Below, one piece after another: positions 23,147 to 33,292 of a DNA stretch of 46,065 nt. Both the position numbers and the translations under genes were made by a program. Location of the stretch: the NCBI GenBank assembly GCA_027603945.1, contig JADIIU010000103.1:1-46065 (forward strand). The letters run 5' to 3'. The notes beneath the pieces were generated by a model. The model was not told where the DNA came from and did not search any database. It saw only the letters and a list, made by a program, of their open reading frames with translations. The DNA is from Terramyces sp. JEL0728. Taxonomy: Eukaryota > Chytridiomycota > Chytridiomycetes > Rhizophydiales > Terramycetaceae. The number at the start of each line of letters is the position of its first letter. Position 1 is the stretch's first letter.

Positions 23147-24807
23147 TTATTGGTGCACGTCAATTACTTTTGCCAATAGATTTGGATCCTTGACTTTGTC
23201 TTGTTTGGCCAAAATTTCCCTTGCTTGATCGATTTTGCCATGCAAGTTCCACAGGAGTATACCAACAACCACTGAGTTGCGCAAGTAGTAAACAGCTCCC
23301 TTGCCGTGCTGTTCACCGCCGTCTTTACTCCAAACAGAGACAGTTGGGAGTTCTTTATCCAAGATGCCAACAGCTTCAAAGGCTACTTTTGGCCCAATGT
23401 TACTCCAGAACATTGATTGATAGTCATACGGTTTCTATGGTTAAAAACAAGTACCTTTTGGCCAGTCATATTCAACCCTGCAGTTTTCCCACTCATTACA
23501 GCATGATCATAGTGTTCTACACGTCTGCGTCCTAAAACAACATCGTGGTAAGAACAGACATCTCCAGCAACAAACACGTCGGACCTTGCTTCTAGCTCTG
23601 CATTTACAAGGATGCCGCCATACTTTGGATCAATTTCCAAACCGGAATTTTTGGCAATGGCAGTGTTTGGTTGTAATCCAGTTGCGACAATTACATGATC
23701 CTAGGGTCAATAATAGCATACAGCTTCAAGCGATTCTTTTCCTTGTAATTCCACTACCACTTTAGAGTTTTCTTGATTATAATTGAAAGATTTGACAGCG
23801 GTTTCTGGTTCGATCGAAACTCCTATTTCTTGCAGCTTGTTTGAAGTCCATTTCGTCAAATATGTCGGTAATAATAGCCCCATGTTTCCAACTTCCGGGA
23901 ATAGCTGGATTATCTTTTGTCCTTTTGAAGCATTCGTCCCTAATGCTGCAGCTAGTTCAGAACCTAAAAATCCACCGCCAACCACCACGATAGTCTTGGC
24001 TTTCTTGCTGATCTTTTCTAATTTTTGGAAATCCTCCACCTTGTATTAACTAATAGTACAGTTCTAAATGTAGAAACCTTTGGCTTTGCATTTTCAGGCA
24101 CACTTTGCAAGAAATCAGGTTTGCGCGGGACACCACCTGTTGCTATCAACACTTTCTTGTATTGGATTTCACCGCTTGGAGTAGTTACTGTGTGTCTGAC
24201 AGGATCCAGTTTGGAAACAGTTGAATTGTAGAAAAATACTTTTTGAGAAGGACTGAGCTTGTCGTTCAGGTTTTCATGCGGATGAATCAAAGTAAAACTT
24301 TGCTTTGGGGTGTAGTAAACACTAATATTAGCATAATTGACCTAGCTCTTTTGTTTTGCCAGTCGATAAATGTCAATTCCTTGGAGCTAGCTCCTTTTGT
24401 CCATAATTCCTTTGATAGTGGTGGTCTCTGGTAAGGCGCTTGATCTTCTTCGGAGATAATTAGAATTTGAGCTTCCGGATCTTGTTCTCTGATGGCCAAC
24501 ATTGCATGATACGAAGCTGTACCTCCTCCAACTAGTACATAATCAACGTATGGTATGCCAGGAATACGATCTACTTTTTCCTTTACTATAAATTCCTTTG
24601 GAATTTCATATTTTTCAGCAGCGGGTTTAGTATTTTCCACAGAAGGTTTCAACAAGAAATACTAAGTTAAAGATGGAATACTCCAGGGCCCAATGCGCCA
24701 ATGGCAGCGAGTAAAAGAACATACGAGAACGTCGAAGGGTTGCTATCTGATTTGTGCGAACTAAATCGGCGGAATATCACTGGGCTTCTTGCAAGCCTAG
24801 TAATCAT
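23147..24807 (-). CDS. AIFM1: Apoptosis-inducing factor (AIF)-type flavoprotein
   Basis: Mitochondrial FAD/NADH oxidoreductase. 519 residues; introns 24662-24681, 24322-24341 (donor GTC), 24040-24059, 23701-23721, 23435-23454 (20, 20, 20, 21, 20 nt). Order: Arg-rich presequence, one TM helix ([16 protein letters not shown], completed across intron 1), FAD-binding [30 protein letters not shown]-binding [39 protein letters not shown], and the AIF C-terminal domain ([25 protein letters not shown]). It matches animal AIFM1 along its length without the nuclear-localising insertion. The start lies 35 bp from the divergent RRP4 start. AATAAA overlaps the stop. Confidence 0.95.
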
Positions 24808-24842
24808 TTCAAAAAAATTTGAATTTTTTTTTGTGAACTGGA

Positions 24843-25760
24843 ATGCAAATATTAAAGCCAATTAGCCATATCGATGAGATGGAAGTGGACAGGAAAGAGG
24901 AGATTGTGACTCCTGGACAAGTGATTACCAAAGATCTTGCTTTCATGAGAGGTCACGGGACATTCACCCTTAATGATCAGCTTGTAGCTTCTGTAGCTGG
25001 GAGGATAGAAAGAGTAAACAAATTGGTGTCTGTGAAACCACTAAAAACCAGATTTAACGGAGAAATCGGTGATGTAGTGGTTGGTAGAATCGTAGAATTA
25101 GGTAATAAAAGGTGGAGAGTGGACATACAAGGGAGACAGGAAGCTACCTTATTGCTATCTTCAATCAATCTGCCTGGAGGCGTGCAGGTAACCTTGCAAT
25201 GAATTTTAGAGAAGAAAGAACGAAGCGGATGAAATGGAAATGAGAAGTTTCTTTGCGGAAGGAGATATGCTATCCGCTGAAGTACAAGCGTTTTTCGGAG
25301 ATGGTGGTTGTTCACTGCACACCAGAAGTTTCAAATATGGAAAGTTGAGAAATGGCTGTTTAGTTGTTGCCCCTTCTGCTTTGATAAAACGATCAAAATC
25401 ACACTTTGTCTCTCTAAGCTGTGGAGTTGATATAGTCCTCGGCCTTAATGGATACATATGGGTCCAGAAGCATATATTTATCTCACCGGAAATGCAAAAT
25501 CAGCCAGAAGGGCTCTATATCAACGAAAACGATGTAACTATCACTGACTTTAGGAAATCACTTTAGAAGAGAGAGAAGCAATGGCTAGGATCAGTAATAT
25601 TATCACAGCGCTAGTTAACCATAAGGAAATGATTTACGAAACCATCATAGTCTACATGTACGAGAATTCTTTGGAGTATCAACCTGTAGAGCTGCTTAAT
25701 GTGGACCTTCAGAAATCGTTAATTGAAGCTGCTGTTTCGCAACTTGAAGGCACAGAATAA
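24843..25760 (+). CDS. RRP4: Exosome cap subunit Rrp4/EXOSC2
   Basis: RNA-exosome component, 291 residues (human EXOSC2 is 293). Introns 25188-25209 (22 nt) and 25534-25553 (20 nt). Layout: N-terminal ..VTPGQVI...FMRGHGT, S1 domain (ASVAGRIERVNKL.SVKPLKTRF.GEIGDVVVGRI), LLLSSINLPGG, GDMLSAEVQAFF.DGG.SLHTRSFKYGKL, then the KH-like domain and a C-terminal helix region resumed after intron 2 (EITLEEREAMARI). Intron 1 restores GGVQ/RRKNEADE. AATAAA overlaps the stop codon. Confidence 0.95.
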
Positions 25761-25829
25761 ATATACGAATTATTTAAGTGGATTTATGATCAAGTGAACA
25801 ATGGGTTATCGTCTTACATCCTCGGTTCC

Positions 25830-25870
25830 CAATCTGGGCTTTGAGGTATCTGGTGCATAATCCCAGATTG
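25830..25870. repeat. 9-bp perfect inverted repeat in promoter region
   Basis: Arms CAATCTGGG (25830-25838) and CCCAGATTG (25862-25870) with a 23-bp spacer. It may be a paired transcription-factor site; it is too widely spaced for a terminator. Confidence 0.5.
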
Positions 25871-26085
25871 AAATCCCCATTGAAGCAGCACTTCCTATAC
25901 CCAAAACCGAGAAATGGAATGTCGTAAAGGCAGATTCAATAAGGCACTTTCTTTCAATTCGATTGCAATGGACACTTTGTGAAGGTCCCAGTAATTACAG
26001 CTATGGTAATTTTATTTGCAAAAACGTTTGTCATTTCCAACCCAATTGACGGATTAGCAGTAAAACGTTTTCATGACGCCGCGCG

Positions 26086-26093
26086 TATAAATA
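26086..26093 (+). promoter_or_regulatory. TATA box (TATAAATA)
   Basis: TATAAATA sits 25 bp before the phosphodiesterase ATG at 26119. With the usual 25-30 bp spacing, transcription would start at or within a few bases of the start codon, implying a nearly absent 5' UTR. Confidence 0.6.
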
Positions 26094-26118
26094 GAGTTAC
26101 TGGCCAATACCGATTGAA

Positions 26119-27717
26119 ATGCTCTTTGGTGCTTCTGCTCTAGTATCTTTGGTAACTGCTCAATCTCCTGCCCTGGATAAAACTACCAACGCAATCTTCC
26201 TTTCTATCGATGGCTTTCATCAAGGAGATTTGGAATACTTGATTAAAAACTCGCCAAATTCAAGAATTGCTCAACTTGCAACTGGCGGTGTCCAATTCAC
26301 CAAAGCCAAGACTTCGGTACCATCAGATTCATTCCCTGGCACTGCCACGCTAATCACTGGTGCTTCTCCTAAAACCCATGGGTTTTATTACGATGTTGCG
26401 TTCTCTAGAAACTTTTATGCTGTAGGCGATGTCAACTGCACCGGCCCAATTGGCAACTCCTTTGCGTATGACGAAAGCATTGAACTCGGCACCAATGCCA
26501 ATGGCGATTCAACCAGATTGGATGGTGGATGTACTTCTGGCAGATACGGGGGCACTTGTGGGATCAACGCTAAGGCTCTGCCTTACAAGAAGGTAAATGG
26601 CAAGTGTCTTCCGTGGTATCCATTCAACGAAATCCGAGTGAACACAGTCTACGAAGTGGCTAAATCGTTTGGGTACTTTACCGGGCATGCTGATAAACAT
26701 CTTTGCTATGACTTTGTCAATGGGCCATCTGGAAATGGAGTCATTGACCTTTTTACCCCAGAAATCTCCTACTATACTAGCTCGCTGTCCAATGTAACTC
26801 TTTACGATCAATCACACGTCGACGCTGTTGTTAATTGGATCAAGGGAAAAGACCATTTTGGATATTCCGTGGGTAAAAATAATGGAATAGTAGTCGGTGC
26901 CAACTTCCAAGTGGTTTCCACGCAACAAAAAGCTACACAATATACAAATTCGGATCAACAGCTTGGTGGTTATCTCGATGCTAAATTTACTCCGACCCCA
27001 CTCCTTGCAAAAGCTATTGCCCAAGCTGACAGTTTTGTTGGCGCAATTGTTGACGCTTTGAAATCAAATGGCAAGTGGGACAACACTCTGCTCATTATTG
27101 GCGCAAAACATGGCCAATCTCCGGTTGACAGATCAACCTTGAAATTATTGGGAGACGCTGACTTGACTGCTTTAGCTTCCAACAACGGCACAATCAAAGA
27201 CGATGCATGGGCAACTACCAACGACGACAACGCGTTGATTTGGTACAGAGACTCTTCCAATGCTGCAATTGTATGCCCTAAACTCAAAGCAAATGCTGGC
27301 AAACTCGGGGTAGCACCTACAGAAATCTACTGTGGTAAGGATATCGTAACTTTGTTTGGAGCAGACCCTGCTACTAATGCTAAAGTCCCTGACATTGCTA
27401 TCCTTCCAAAGGCCGGCAATGTTATCTACGCCAGCGCAAAGAACGCCAAAAAGAACATGGAGCACGGTGGTGCCTCAGAGGACGATACACATGTAGCGCT
27501 CGTCTTTGGAGGTGGGCCAGCAGCATCATTCAAAGGCCAAAAAATTGACGATCCAGTCAACAATGCTCAAGTTGCTCCTACTATTCTGCAAGCTTTAGGA
27601 ATTGATATCAAGCAATTGCAAGGGGTTGCAACAGAAAACACCAAACCGTTACCACTGTTCAAGTCAAATGGGGTTACTAGCTCTTTGATCAAAGTTACTG
27701 GTAGCCTTCCATTTTGA
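26119..27717 (+). CDS. Secreted alkaline-phosphatase-superfamily phosphodiesterase/nucleotide pyrophosphatase
   Basis: Intronless, 532 residues with a signal peptide (MLFGASALVSLVTAQS). The type I phosphodiesterase/NPP fold is visible: AIFLSIDGFHQGDLEYL (first metal Asp), SVPSDSFPGTATLITGASPKTHGFYYD (nucleophile loop; Ser in SDSFPG is the likely nucleophile), GHADKHLCYD, LIIGAKHGQSPVD (metal His) and MEHGGASEDDTHVALVF (metal Asp/His). Paired Cys (GGCTSGRYGGTC) and NxT/NxS sites fit an extracellular enzyme. It probably cleaves phosphodiester or nucleotide substrates outside the cell; the exact substrate is not readable. It has the best TATA box in the window. Confidence 0.85.
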   Translation: MLFGASALVSLVTAQSPALDKTTNAIFLSIDGFHQGDLEYLIKNSPNSRIAQLATGGVQFTKAKTSVPSDSFPGTATLITGASPKTHGFYYDVAFSRNFYAVGDVNCTGPIGNSFAYDESIELGTNANGDSTRLDGGCTSGRYGGTCGINAKALPYKKVNGKCLPWYPFNEIRVNTVYEVAKSFGYFTGHADKHLCYDFVNGPSGNGVIDLFTPEISYYTSSLSNVTLYDQSHVDAVVNWIKGKDHFGYSVGKNNGIVVGANFQVVSTQQKATQYTNSDQQLGGYLDAKFTPTPLLAKAIAQADSFVGAIVDALKSNGKWDNTLLIIGAKHGQSPVDRSTLKLLGDADLTALASNNGTIKDDAWATTNDDNALIWYRDSSNAAIVCPKLKANAGKLGVAPTEIYCGKDIVTLFGADPATNAKVPDIAILPKAGNVIYASAKNAKKNMEHGGASEDDTHVALVFGGGPAASFKGQKIDDPVNNAQVAPTILQALGIDIKQLQGVATENTKPLPLFKSNGVTSSLIKVTGSLPF

Positions 27718-27781
27718 GGGCTGTTGATTCGTCAAATAAAAATCAAAGCACATTCATTTATCAAACTACAATTTATTAATA

Positions 27782-28661
27782 TTAGTAGTTATATGGGTTC
27801 TTTCCGTCTTTGTAATAATACTGATCATCCATTTTTCGAAGGATCTCTTGAACCTTTTCTTTTTCTTCTGCACGAGCCGTTTGATTCACGTTCTGATTTT
27901 TGCCACCAAAAGTAGCACTGGATGGGTAATTTCCTGTATTATTGAACGGTCGAGGGACTTTGCCCAAATAATTTGAAGTCTTTGGAATCAAATAGTTTGA
28001 GGTGTTGCGTAAAGTGCTGCTTGACATTTCTTTCTGCGGCGGTTCGCTCATTTTCATAATATGAGCATGAGGACGAACCAACTCTTTTCGAATGTTTGAA
28101 GTAACTTCCCTTCGAGTAAATGGAAGCGAAAAATCATCTCTTTGCGGAAGTGACGTTGGTATATAAGATTCCTCCTTTAGACTTCTTTCAATGTCGCCAG
28201 AGTCACCAAAGATTGTAGTAGGGTCAAAAGTCATCGAAGGCGCTTCTCCAGACAACATTGAAGAGTCAAGTAGTGGCTGATCAGTCGGCTCTTGTTGTAA
28301 ACAAGATTGAATAAACGCTTGGCTATTTGGGAGCGAAATCATAGGCTGTAGTTTATCAGTTGCATAAGTATAAATATGTCCTGTTTCGGATACCATTAAC
28401 AACAAGACTTCTGAACCAGTCAAAGTATGCAATTCATGGGACTTTTTGATTAATCCAGACTTGCGCTTGTAAAAAGTGATTTGCCGTCTCTGTTTCATTT
28501 GAATATATTCAATATCAATCTTTTGCTTTCCTTTGGTTTTTTTGTTCCTAGGCCCTTGGAATTGCTCGTCTGTACCTTTGGTTTAGTGCGAGATTACCTT
28601 GAAATTGGGGATCCCGTTGAAAATCATGTTCTGGGTTGAAATCAAAGTTGTCAGTAGTCAT
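27782..28661 (-). CDS. MADS-box transcription factor, SRF/MCM1 type
   Basis: 285 residues with one 22-nt intron (28576-28597, ending CTAAACCAAAG). The MADS domain lies at about residues 30-100: RNKKTKGKQKIDIEYIQ, RRQITFYKRKSGLIKK, LTGSEVLLLMVSETGHIYTY, then the short SAM-like extension (KLQPMIS..NSQAFIQSCL) typical of SRF/MCM1 and not of MEF2. The long C-terminus is Ser/Thr/Pro/Asn-rich with a YLIPKTSNYLGK repeat-like segment. It is a nuclear DNA-binding factor; targets are unknown. It is divergent from GSK3 across 250 bp. Confidence 0.92.
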
Positions 28662-28911
28662 TTGTTGGGTATCTGGAGTTGGGTATAATTTAGAAAGAAA
28701 AAGTGATTGAAAAAAATTTTAGCAGGTCGCACCTTATAAGGCTGAGACCAGGTAGAGTTTCGAGTTGGCGAGCTGCTCTAGATCAACTAGTATGAGTCTA
28801 ATATTTTTCTTGTTTGATCGAACGTGACTTTCTGATCGCGCTCAATGACACGCTTCACACCTACTTTTTTCTTTACAACATTAAAACAGACATAAACAAG
28901 CTTGATCTGAT

Positions 28912-30273
28912 ATGTCTTCCAAAAAGCGAAATGTTGTGAACCCAGCGGCTTCACTTGAAACGAAAGAACAGAATCCAACAATCATAAATGGGATTAAACT
29001 AAGCAGTAAAGATCTTGTTTTATAATAGATGAGCCAGATGCAGGGAAAATAATAACGGTTACAGCAAACGACGGAAGGACTGGGGAGACCGTAGAGCTGT
29101 CCTATTCCAACACAAAAGTGGTAGGAAACGGCTCGTTCGGAGTGGTTTTCCAAGCTAAATTGGCTTCAACCGGAGAACCGACCGCCGTCAAGAAAGTGCT
29201 GCAAGATAAAAGGTTCAAGGTAATTTAAGCGTAATATAGAATCGCGAGCTGCAGATAATGAGGCTGGTGTCCCACGTCAATATTGTGGGTCTGAAATACT
29301 TTTTTTATTCCAACGGAGAAAAGAAGGACGAAGTCTTCCTTAATCTGGTTCTGGAGTTTATTCCTGAAACGGTTTATCGGTCGTCACGCCAATATACAAA
29401 ATTGAAACAGTCAATGCCTATGTTGAATATAAAATTGTACATATATCAGCTATTCCGCTCTGTAGCTTATATTCATTCGCTAGGTATCTGTCATCGCGAT
29501 ATCAAACCTCAAAATCTAGTAAGCGTGTTTTTATCCTAGCTACTCGACCCTAACCTTGGTATTTTGAAGTTATGTGATTTTGGATCCGCCAAACTACTAA
29601 TTGAAGGAGAACCAAACGTCAGTTATATTTGTTCACGATATTATAGAGCGCCTGAACTCATATTTGGAAGCACAACATACAACGTTTCTATAGGTAATTG
29701 CGTTATTGATGGCAGATATATGGTCCAGCGGATGTGTTATGGCAGAGCTAATGCTTGGCCAGCCACTATTCCCTGGCGAATCTGGTGTTGACCAATTGGT
29801 AGAAATCATCAAGGTGTTAGGCACTCCTACCAGAGAGCAAATTAAATCAATGAACCCAAATTATACAGAATACAAATTCCCTCAGATTAAAGCCGCTCCT
29901 TGGTCAAAGGTAATCGTTTGGTAACTTTAGGTGTTCCGCTCTAGAAACACTACTCCGGAATCCTTAGATTTGCTGTCAAAAGTGCTCGACTACACCCCAG
30001 CAAATAGACCAACGGCAATTGAAGCAATGACACACACATTCTTTGATGAAATTAGACACAAAGACACTCGTCTTGTCAACGGGAAAGAGTTGCCGGAACT
30101 ATTCAATTTCAGCGAGCATGGTAGATATAACTAACGTAGAATTATCCATCCGACCTGATTTAATACCTCAGTTAGTTCCTAGTCACGCGAAGCCGTGGTA
30201 TGCAGAAAAAGGAATAGATTTAGACAACTTTAAACCTATTTCAATTCCAAAATTAGCTACGCTTAGTGATTAG
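28912..30273 (+). CDS. GSK3: Glycogen synthase kinase 3 (GSK3/shaggy)
   Basis: Ser/Thr kinase of the CMGC group, 411 residues from seven exons. Introns 29006-29028, 29220-29239, 29519-29539, 29694-29715, 29910-29930, 30121-30139 (23, 20, 21, 22, 21, 19 nt). Motifs: [12 protein letters not shown] (glycine loop), [33 protein letters not shown] (catalytic loop, completed across intron 3), CDFGSAK, then the activation loop with [16 protein letters not shown] including the conserved Tyr, [21 protein letters not shown], and [19 protein letters not shown]. The C-terminal ELSIRPDL is restored by the last intron. Intron 3 lacks the usual TAAY element (TTTTTATCCTAG). Confidence 0.96.
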
Positions 30274-30355
30274 AGAAATAATATTGCAGCCCAGGCTGTA
30301 GTTGTCCATTTCAAGTAAATAAATAATCTACTCCTAAAACAGTTTATTTTACAAT

Positions 30356-30874
30356 TCAATCCAAAACCATAATATCGTCATCGTCTCCCTTTTCTTTTAT
30401 CAATAAGCTTTCGTAATGTTTTACGACTTTGATATCCGTGTTCTTTACCGTTTGGTAGACCATAGTGGTTCCCCCAGCAATAAACAAGATCCCAATTTCA
30501 ACTGGGACAAGCACAGTCAAGCCTAAAAATGCTAGACTAGCTTGTACAATCACTATTCCAATGACTGCAGTAGATATCGAAAACAGTAAAGAAAACAAAA
30601 AGAATACAGTGAATATACCAACAGGGACTATGGATAACGCTCCAGTAGTGTAGACAAATGTTTTCAATGCAGGGTATTTCTGAAGATATTCGTTATATAG
30701 CTTCAGCGTATCTTTTGCAACTTGCATTGACTGGCTTTTGGACTCTACGAGCATTTGCTTTGCCATTCTGTAAACTAGAAGCATTGATACATATACAGTT
30801 GGGTGAAAAGCTTCATTTTGCGGTTGCGCTGGTGTTTGATCTGTATCGGTGTGCTCTGAAAGTTCCGTTTGCAT
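30356..30874 (-). CDS. Promethin/LDAF1-like membrane protein
   Basis: Intronless, 172 residues. Polar N-terminus, an amphipathic helix (about residues 30-70), then two hydrophobic hairpin-like segments (ALSIVPVGIFTVFFLFSLLFSI and IGIVIVQASLAFLGLTVLVPVEIGILFIAG) and a charged acidic tail (GDDDDIMVLD). This pattern resembles promethin/TMEM159 (LDAF1), which works with seipin at ER sites of lipid-droplet formation; similarity is judged by architecture only. It converges on GSK3 82 bp apart. AATAAA lies a few bases after the stop. Confidence 0.5.
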   Translation of the reverse strand: MQTELSEHTDTDQTPAQPQNEAFHPTVYVSMLLVYRMAKQMLVESKSQSMQVAKDTLKLYNEYLQKYPALKTFVYTTGALSIVPVGIFTVFFLFSLLFSISTAVIGIVIVQASLAFLGLTVLVPVEIGILFIAGGTTMVYQTVKNTDIKVVKHYESLLIKEKGDDDDIMVLD

Positions 30875-30999
30875 TGATCAAAATTCAAAAATTCAAAAGT
30901 CTGTGTACAGCACTAATTTGATATCTTTGAAGAATTATGCGATATGCTTGTCAGCGGGTTGGGATTTATCGGGATATTAAAATCGGTGTTGTGAAATTA

Positions 31000-31081
31000 T
31001 CATGGGATAAACAATTACACTTTGACATTTGATACTGAATGATAATTCATCCTTTTGAGCATATTTGGCGCTATCCCATGA
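31000..31081. repeat. 10-bp perfect inverted repeat upstream of the lipocalin-like gene
   Basis: Arms TCATGGGATA (31000-31009) and TATCCCATGA (31072-31081). The spacer is 62 bp. It carries the same GGGAT core as the repeats near 25830 and 6584. It sits 90-170 bp before the ATG at 31171; a TATA-like GATATAAG lies closer to the ATG. Likely promoter sites. Confidence 0.5.
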
Positions 31082-31170
31082 ACTAGATTGCGACTGATTT
31101 GCCTATGCCTTTTTAGGACTGAATCTAAATGCGGTCCCTATCATTGATATAAGTAGCAGATACAAAAAAG

Positions 31171-31779
31171 ATGATTACTATGCTTCCAATACTAGTTCTC
31201 ACTGTGTCAGCACAAATCCTGTTAAAGTGCCCAAACCCTTCAGATATTCAATCTGACTATGTAAAATCCCAGTTCGATCTTTCCAAGTTTGCCGATGGTA
31301 GGATGTATTACGAAATTGCTTATAAAGATATTACGCAGCCAAGAATCTGCGATTGTATTACCAGCAACAAGACAATTGGGGCTGGACAACTCAGAGATGC
31401 ATTTAGTTTAAGATGCGGTGGTCGACCACAGCACTCTGACCTTCGATTTAACTATACAGAAACACCTGGAGTATTTACTGGGATCTGGAATCAAAAGAAC
31501 CTTGCATTTCTCTCACATTTGCGATTCCCTGATACTGTAGTGGATGTTGGCCATCGAGTTCTTCCAGATGGTTCTGTTGTTTATGACTGGGCTCTAGAAT
31601 TCCAATGCATTGAGTTCCACGGGGTAGTAGCATTTTATGCGTTCAATTTCTACTCTCACACCAACACAATGGAGTTTTATGATCCAATGATGACAGCTTT
31701 CAAGCAAGCTGGTTTGGCAAGATTTCTCCAAGGTCTCCCAATACAAACAGTCAAGCATGATAACTGCACTTACGATTAA
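31171..31779 (+). CDS. Secreted lipocalin-like protein
   Basis: Intronless, 202 residues. Signal peptide MITMLPILVLTVSAQ, then a mature domain with paired cysteines (KCPNPSD, ICDCITSN, LRCGG, FQCIEF, HDNCTYD). DLSKFADGRMYYEIAYKDITQPRICDC resembles the lipocalin N-terminal G-x-W/Y-Y-E-I motif. The rest is beta-rich with VYDWALEFQCIEFHGVVAFYAFNFYS. Three NxT sites are present. Probably an extracellular small-molecule binder, inferred from fold resemblance only. It shares promoter style (TATA-like box plus GGGAT inverted repeat) with the secreted phosphodiesterase gene. Confidence 0.6.
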   Translation: MITMLPILVLTVSAQILLKCPNPSDIQSDYVKSQFDLSKFADGRMYYEIAYKDITQPRICDCITSNKTIGAGQLRDAFSLRCGGRPQHSDLRFNYTETPGVFTGIWNQKNLAFLSHLRFPDTVVDVGHRVLPDGSVVYDWALEFQCIEFHGVVAFYAFNFYSHTNTMEFYDPMMTAFKQAGLARFLQGLPIQTVKHDNCTYD

Positions 31780-31851
31780 AGATTTCGTTGAACCTCATTT
31801 CCATTTTTTGTTGCTCTGCTATTTCTGACACCAATTTATTCTTCCACAAAA

Positions 31852-32227
31852 ATGAAAACAGCCAGCATCCCTTCATTATACAGACAGGCATTAAGAATAT
31901 ATCGAGATTGGCCAAAACAAGCTAATAGAACAAATAGATTCGATCAATATATTGGCTCCAGAATAAAGGAACAGTTTCGCACAGGAAAAGTAGAAGATTT
32001 TGAAAAGGAATTCAACGCTTTAAAGCACATGGCGGAAGGATCAATTGAAAAACAGGTAATCACACACTAACTAGTACCCTTCCGATTCATTAAAGAATTT
32101 CCTGCCTCCAAGTCACACATATGCGTTACTGGATAAAGAAGCACAGCAAGCGGTATCAAAGAAAAGATCGCCTTTCCAAATTCTGAAAGCTGTGCTTGCT
32201 GGCGAAGAAAAGTTGCGCAGCTCTTAA
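31852..32227 (+). CDS. UQCC2: Cbp6/UQCC2-like mitochondrial complex III assembly factor
   Basis: 118 residues with one 19-nt intron (32056-32074, ending CTAACTAG). LYRQALRIYRDWPKQANR followed by DQYIGSRIKEQFR and FNALKHMAEGSIEKQYP matches the layout of UQCC2/MNF1 and yeast Cbp6, which bind nascent cytochrome b. It could also be read as an LYR-motif protein because of SLYRQAL. The basic Ser/Thr-containing N-terminus fits mitochondrial import. AATAAA overlaps the TAA stop. Confidence 0.6.
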
Positions 32228-32370
32228 ATAAATTATTGACTTTTGGGCAATTCAGATATGCTCTTGTGGAATCTTGAAATTTACATGATTATCTTGCGAA
32301 TATAGTGCTTTTTGATTCATTGTCGTATCCATGGTGAATTGAAGCTTTTTTTCTTTTTTTTCTCAGCCAA

Positions 32371-33217
32371 ATGCCTCAAAACGAATATATTGAAAAGGCA
32401 ATTAAAACTCATGGTCGCCGATTCGATCATGAAGAAAGAGCGTAAGCAACTCACTAATCATCAGCCGTAAAAGAGAAGCCAGAAGCGTCCACAAAAAGTC
32501 CCAAGTTGCCCAGAAAATACATGGCTTCAAAGCAAAGTTGCTGAACAAGAAGAGACATAACGAAAAGATTCAAATGAAAAAGACAATCAAGATGCATGAA
32601 GAGCGCAACAATAAACACAAAGCTGAACAGCCAGTACAAGAAGGCGCTGTTCCAACATATTTATTGGATCGTGAAAATCAATCGAGAGCCAAGGTGCTTT
32701 CAAATATGATCAAACAAAAGAGAAAGGAAAAGGCTGGAAAATGGCAGGTTCCGTTACCAAAGGTTAAAGGAATGGACGAAGCCGAAGTTTTCAAAGTTCA
32801 AACGTCCGGAAAGAGAAATCGTACTGTCTTTTTAATGTAGATAAATCATGGAAGAGGGTTGTTACCAAAGCTACATTTGTTGGCGAAGGGTTCACTCGTA
32901 AACCTCCAAAGTATGAAAGATTTATCCGTCCAATGGCACTGCGATACAAAAAGGCACACGTTACACATCCTGAACTTGGAGCTACATTTTGTCTGCCTAT
33001 CCTTGGTGTTAAAAAGAACCCAAGTAGCCCAATGTTTACCCAACTGGGAGTAATGACCAAGGGTACCGTTATTGAGGTCAACGTATCCGAACTTGGTTTA
33101 GTTACTCAAGCCGGTAAAGTCGTTTGGGGTAAATATGCCCAAATCACGAATAATCCTGAAAACGATGGGGTAATTTGAAATTAATCATAGTGTATCAATG
33201 CAGTATTATTGGTTTAA
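32371..33217 (+). CDS. NSA2: Ribosome biogenesis protein Nsa2 (TINP1, eS8 family)
   Basis: 60S pre-ribosome assembly factor. 260 residues, the canonical family length. Introns 32442-32464 (23 nt), 32821-32840 (20 nt), 33170-33190 (21 nt). It begins MPQNEYIE as in all homologs and contains [68 protein letters not shown] and [21 protein letters not shown] segments. The invariant end [15 protein letters not shown] is produced only when the last intron is removed. A poly-T/C tract precedes the ATG. Confidence 0.97.
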
Positions 33218-33292
33218 AATGATTCTACTAAAATGTAATAAAATATTATTCTATCGGCTGTCATTACATTTCAAAGTTGTCAAAATTCTCCG

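Larger units (their letters stand above)
25761..26118 (+). promoter_or_regulatory. Upstream region of the secreted phosphodiesterase gene
   Basis: A 358-bp gap without a supported gene. It contains a 9-bp inverted repeat (CAATCTGGG at 25830-25838, CCCAGATTG at 25862-25870), further CCCA/TGGG motifs, and a strong TATA box just before the next ATG. It is likely a regulated promoter. Confidence 0.5.

Noticed and set aside
26119..27717. Horizontal transfer of the secreted phosphodiesterase
   Set aside because: Being intronless is the only hint, and many other local genes are intronless; a phylogeny would be needed.
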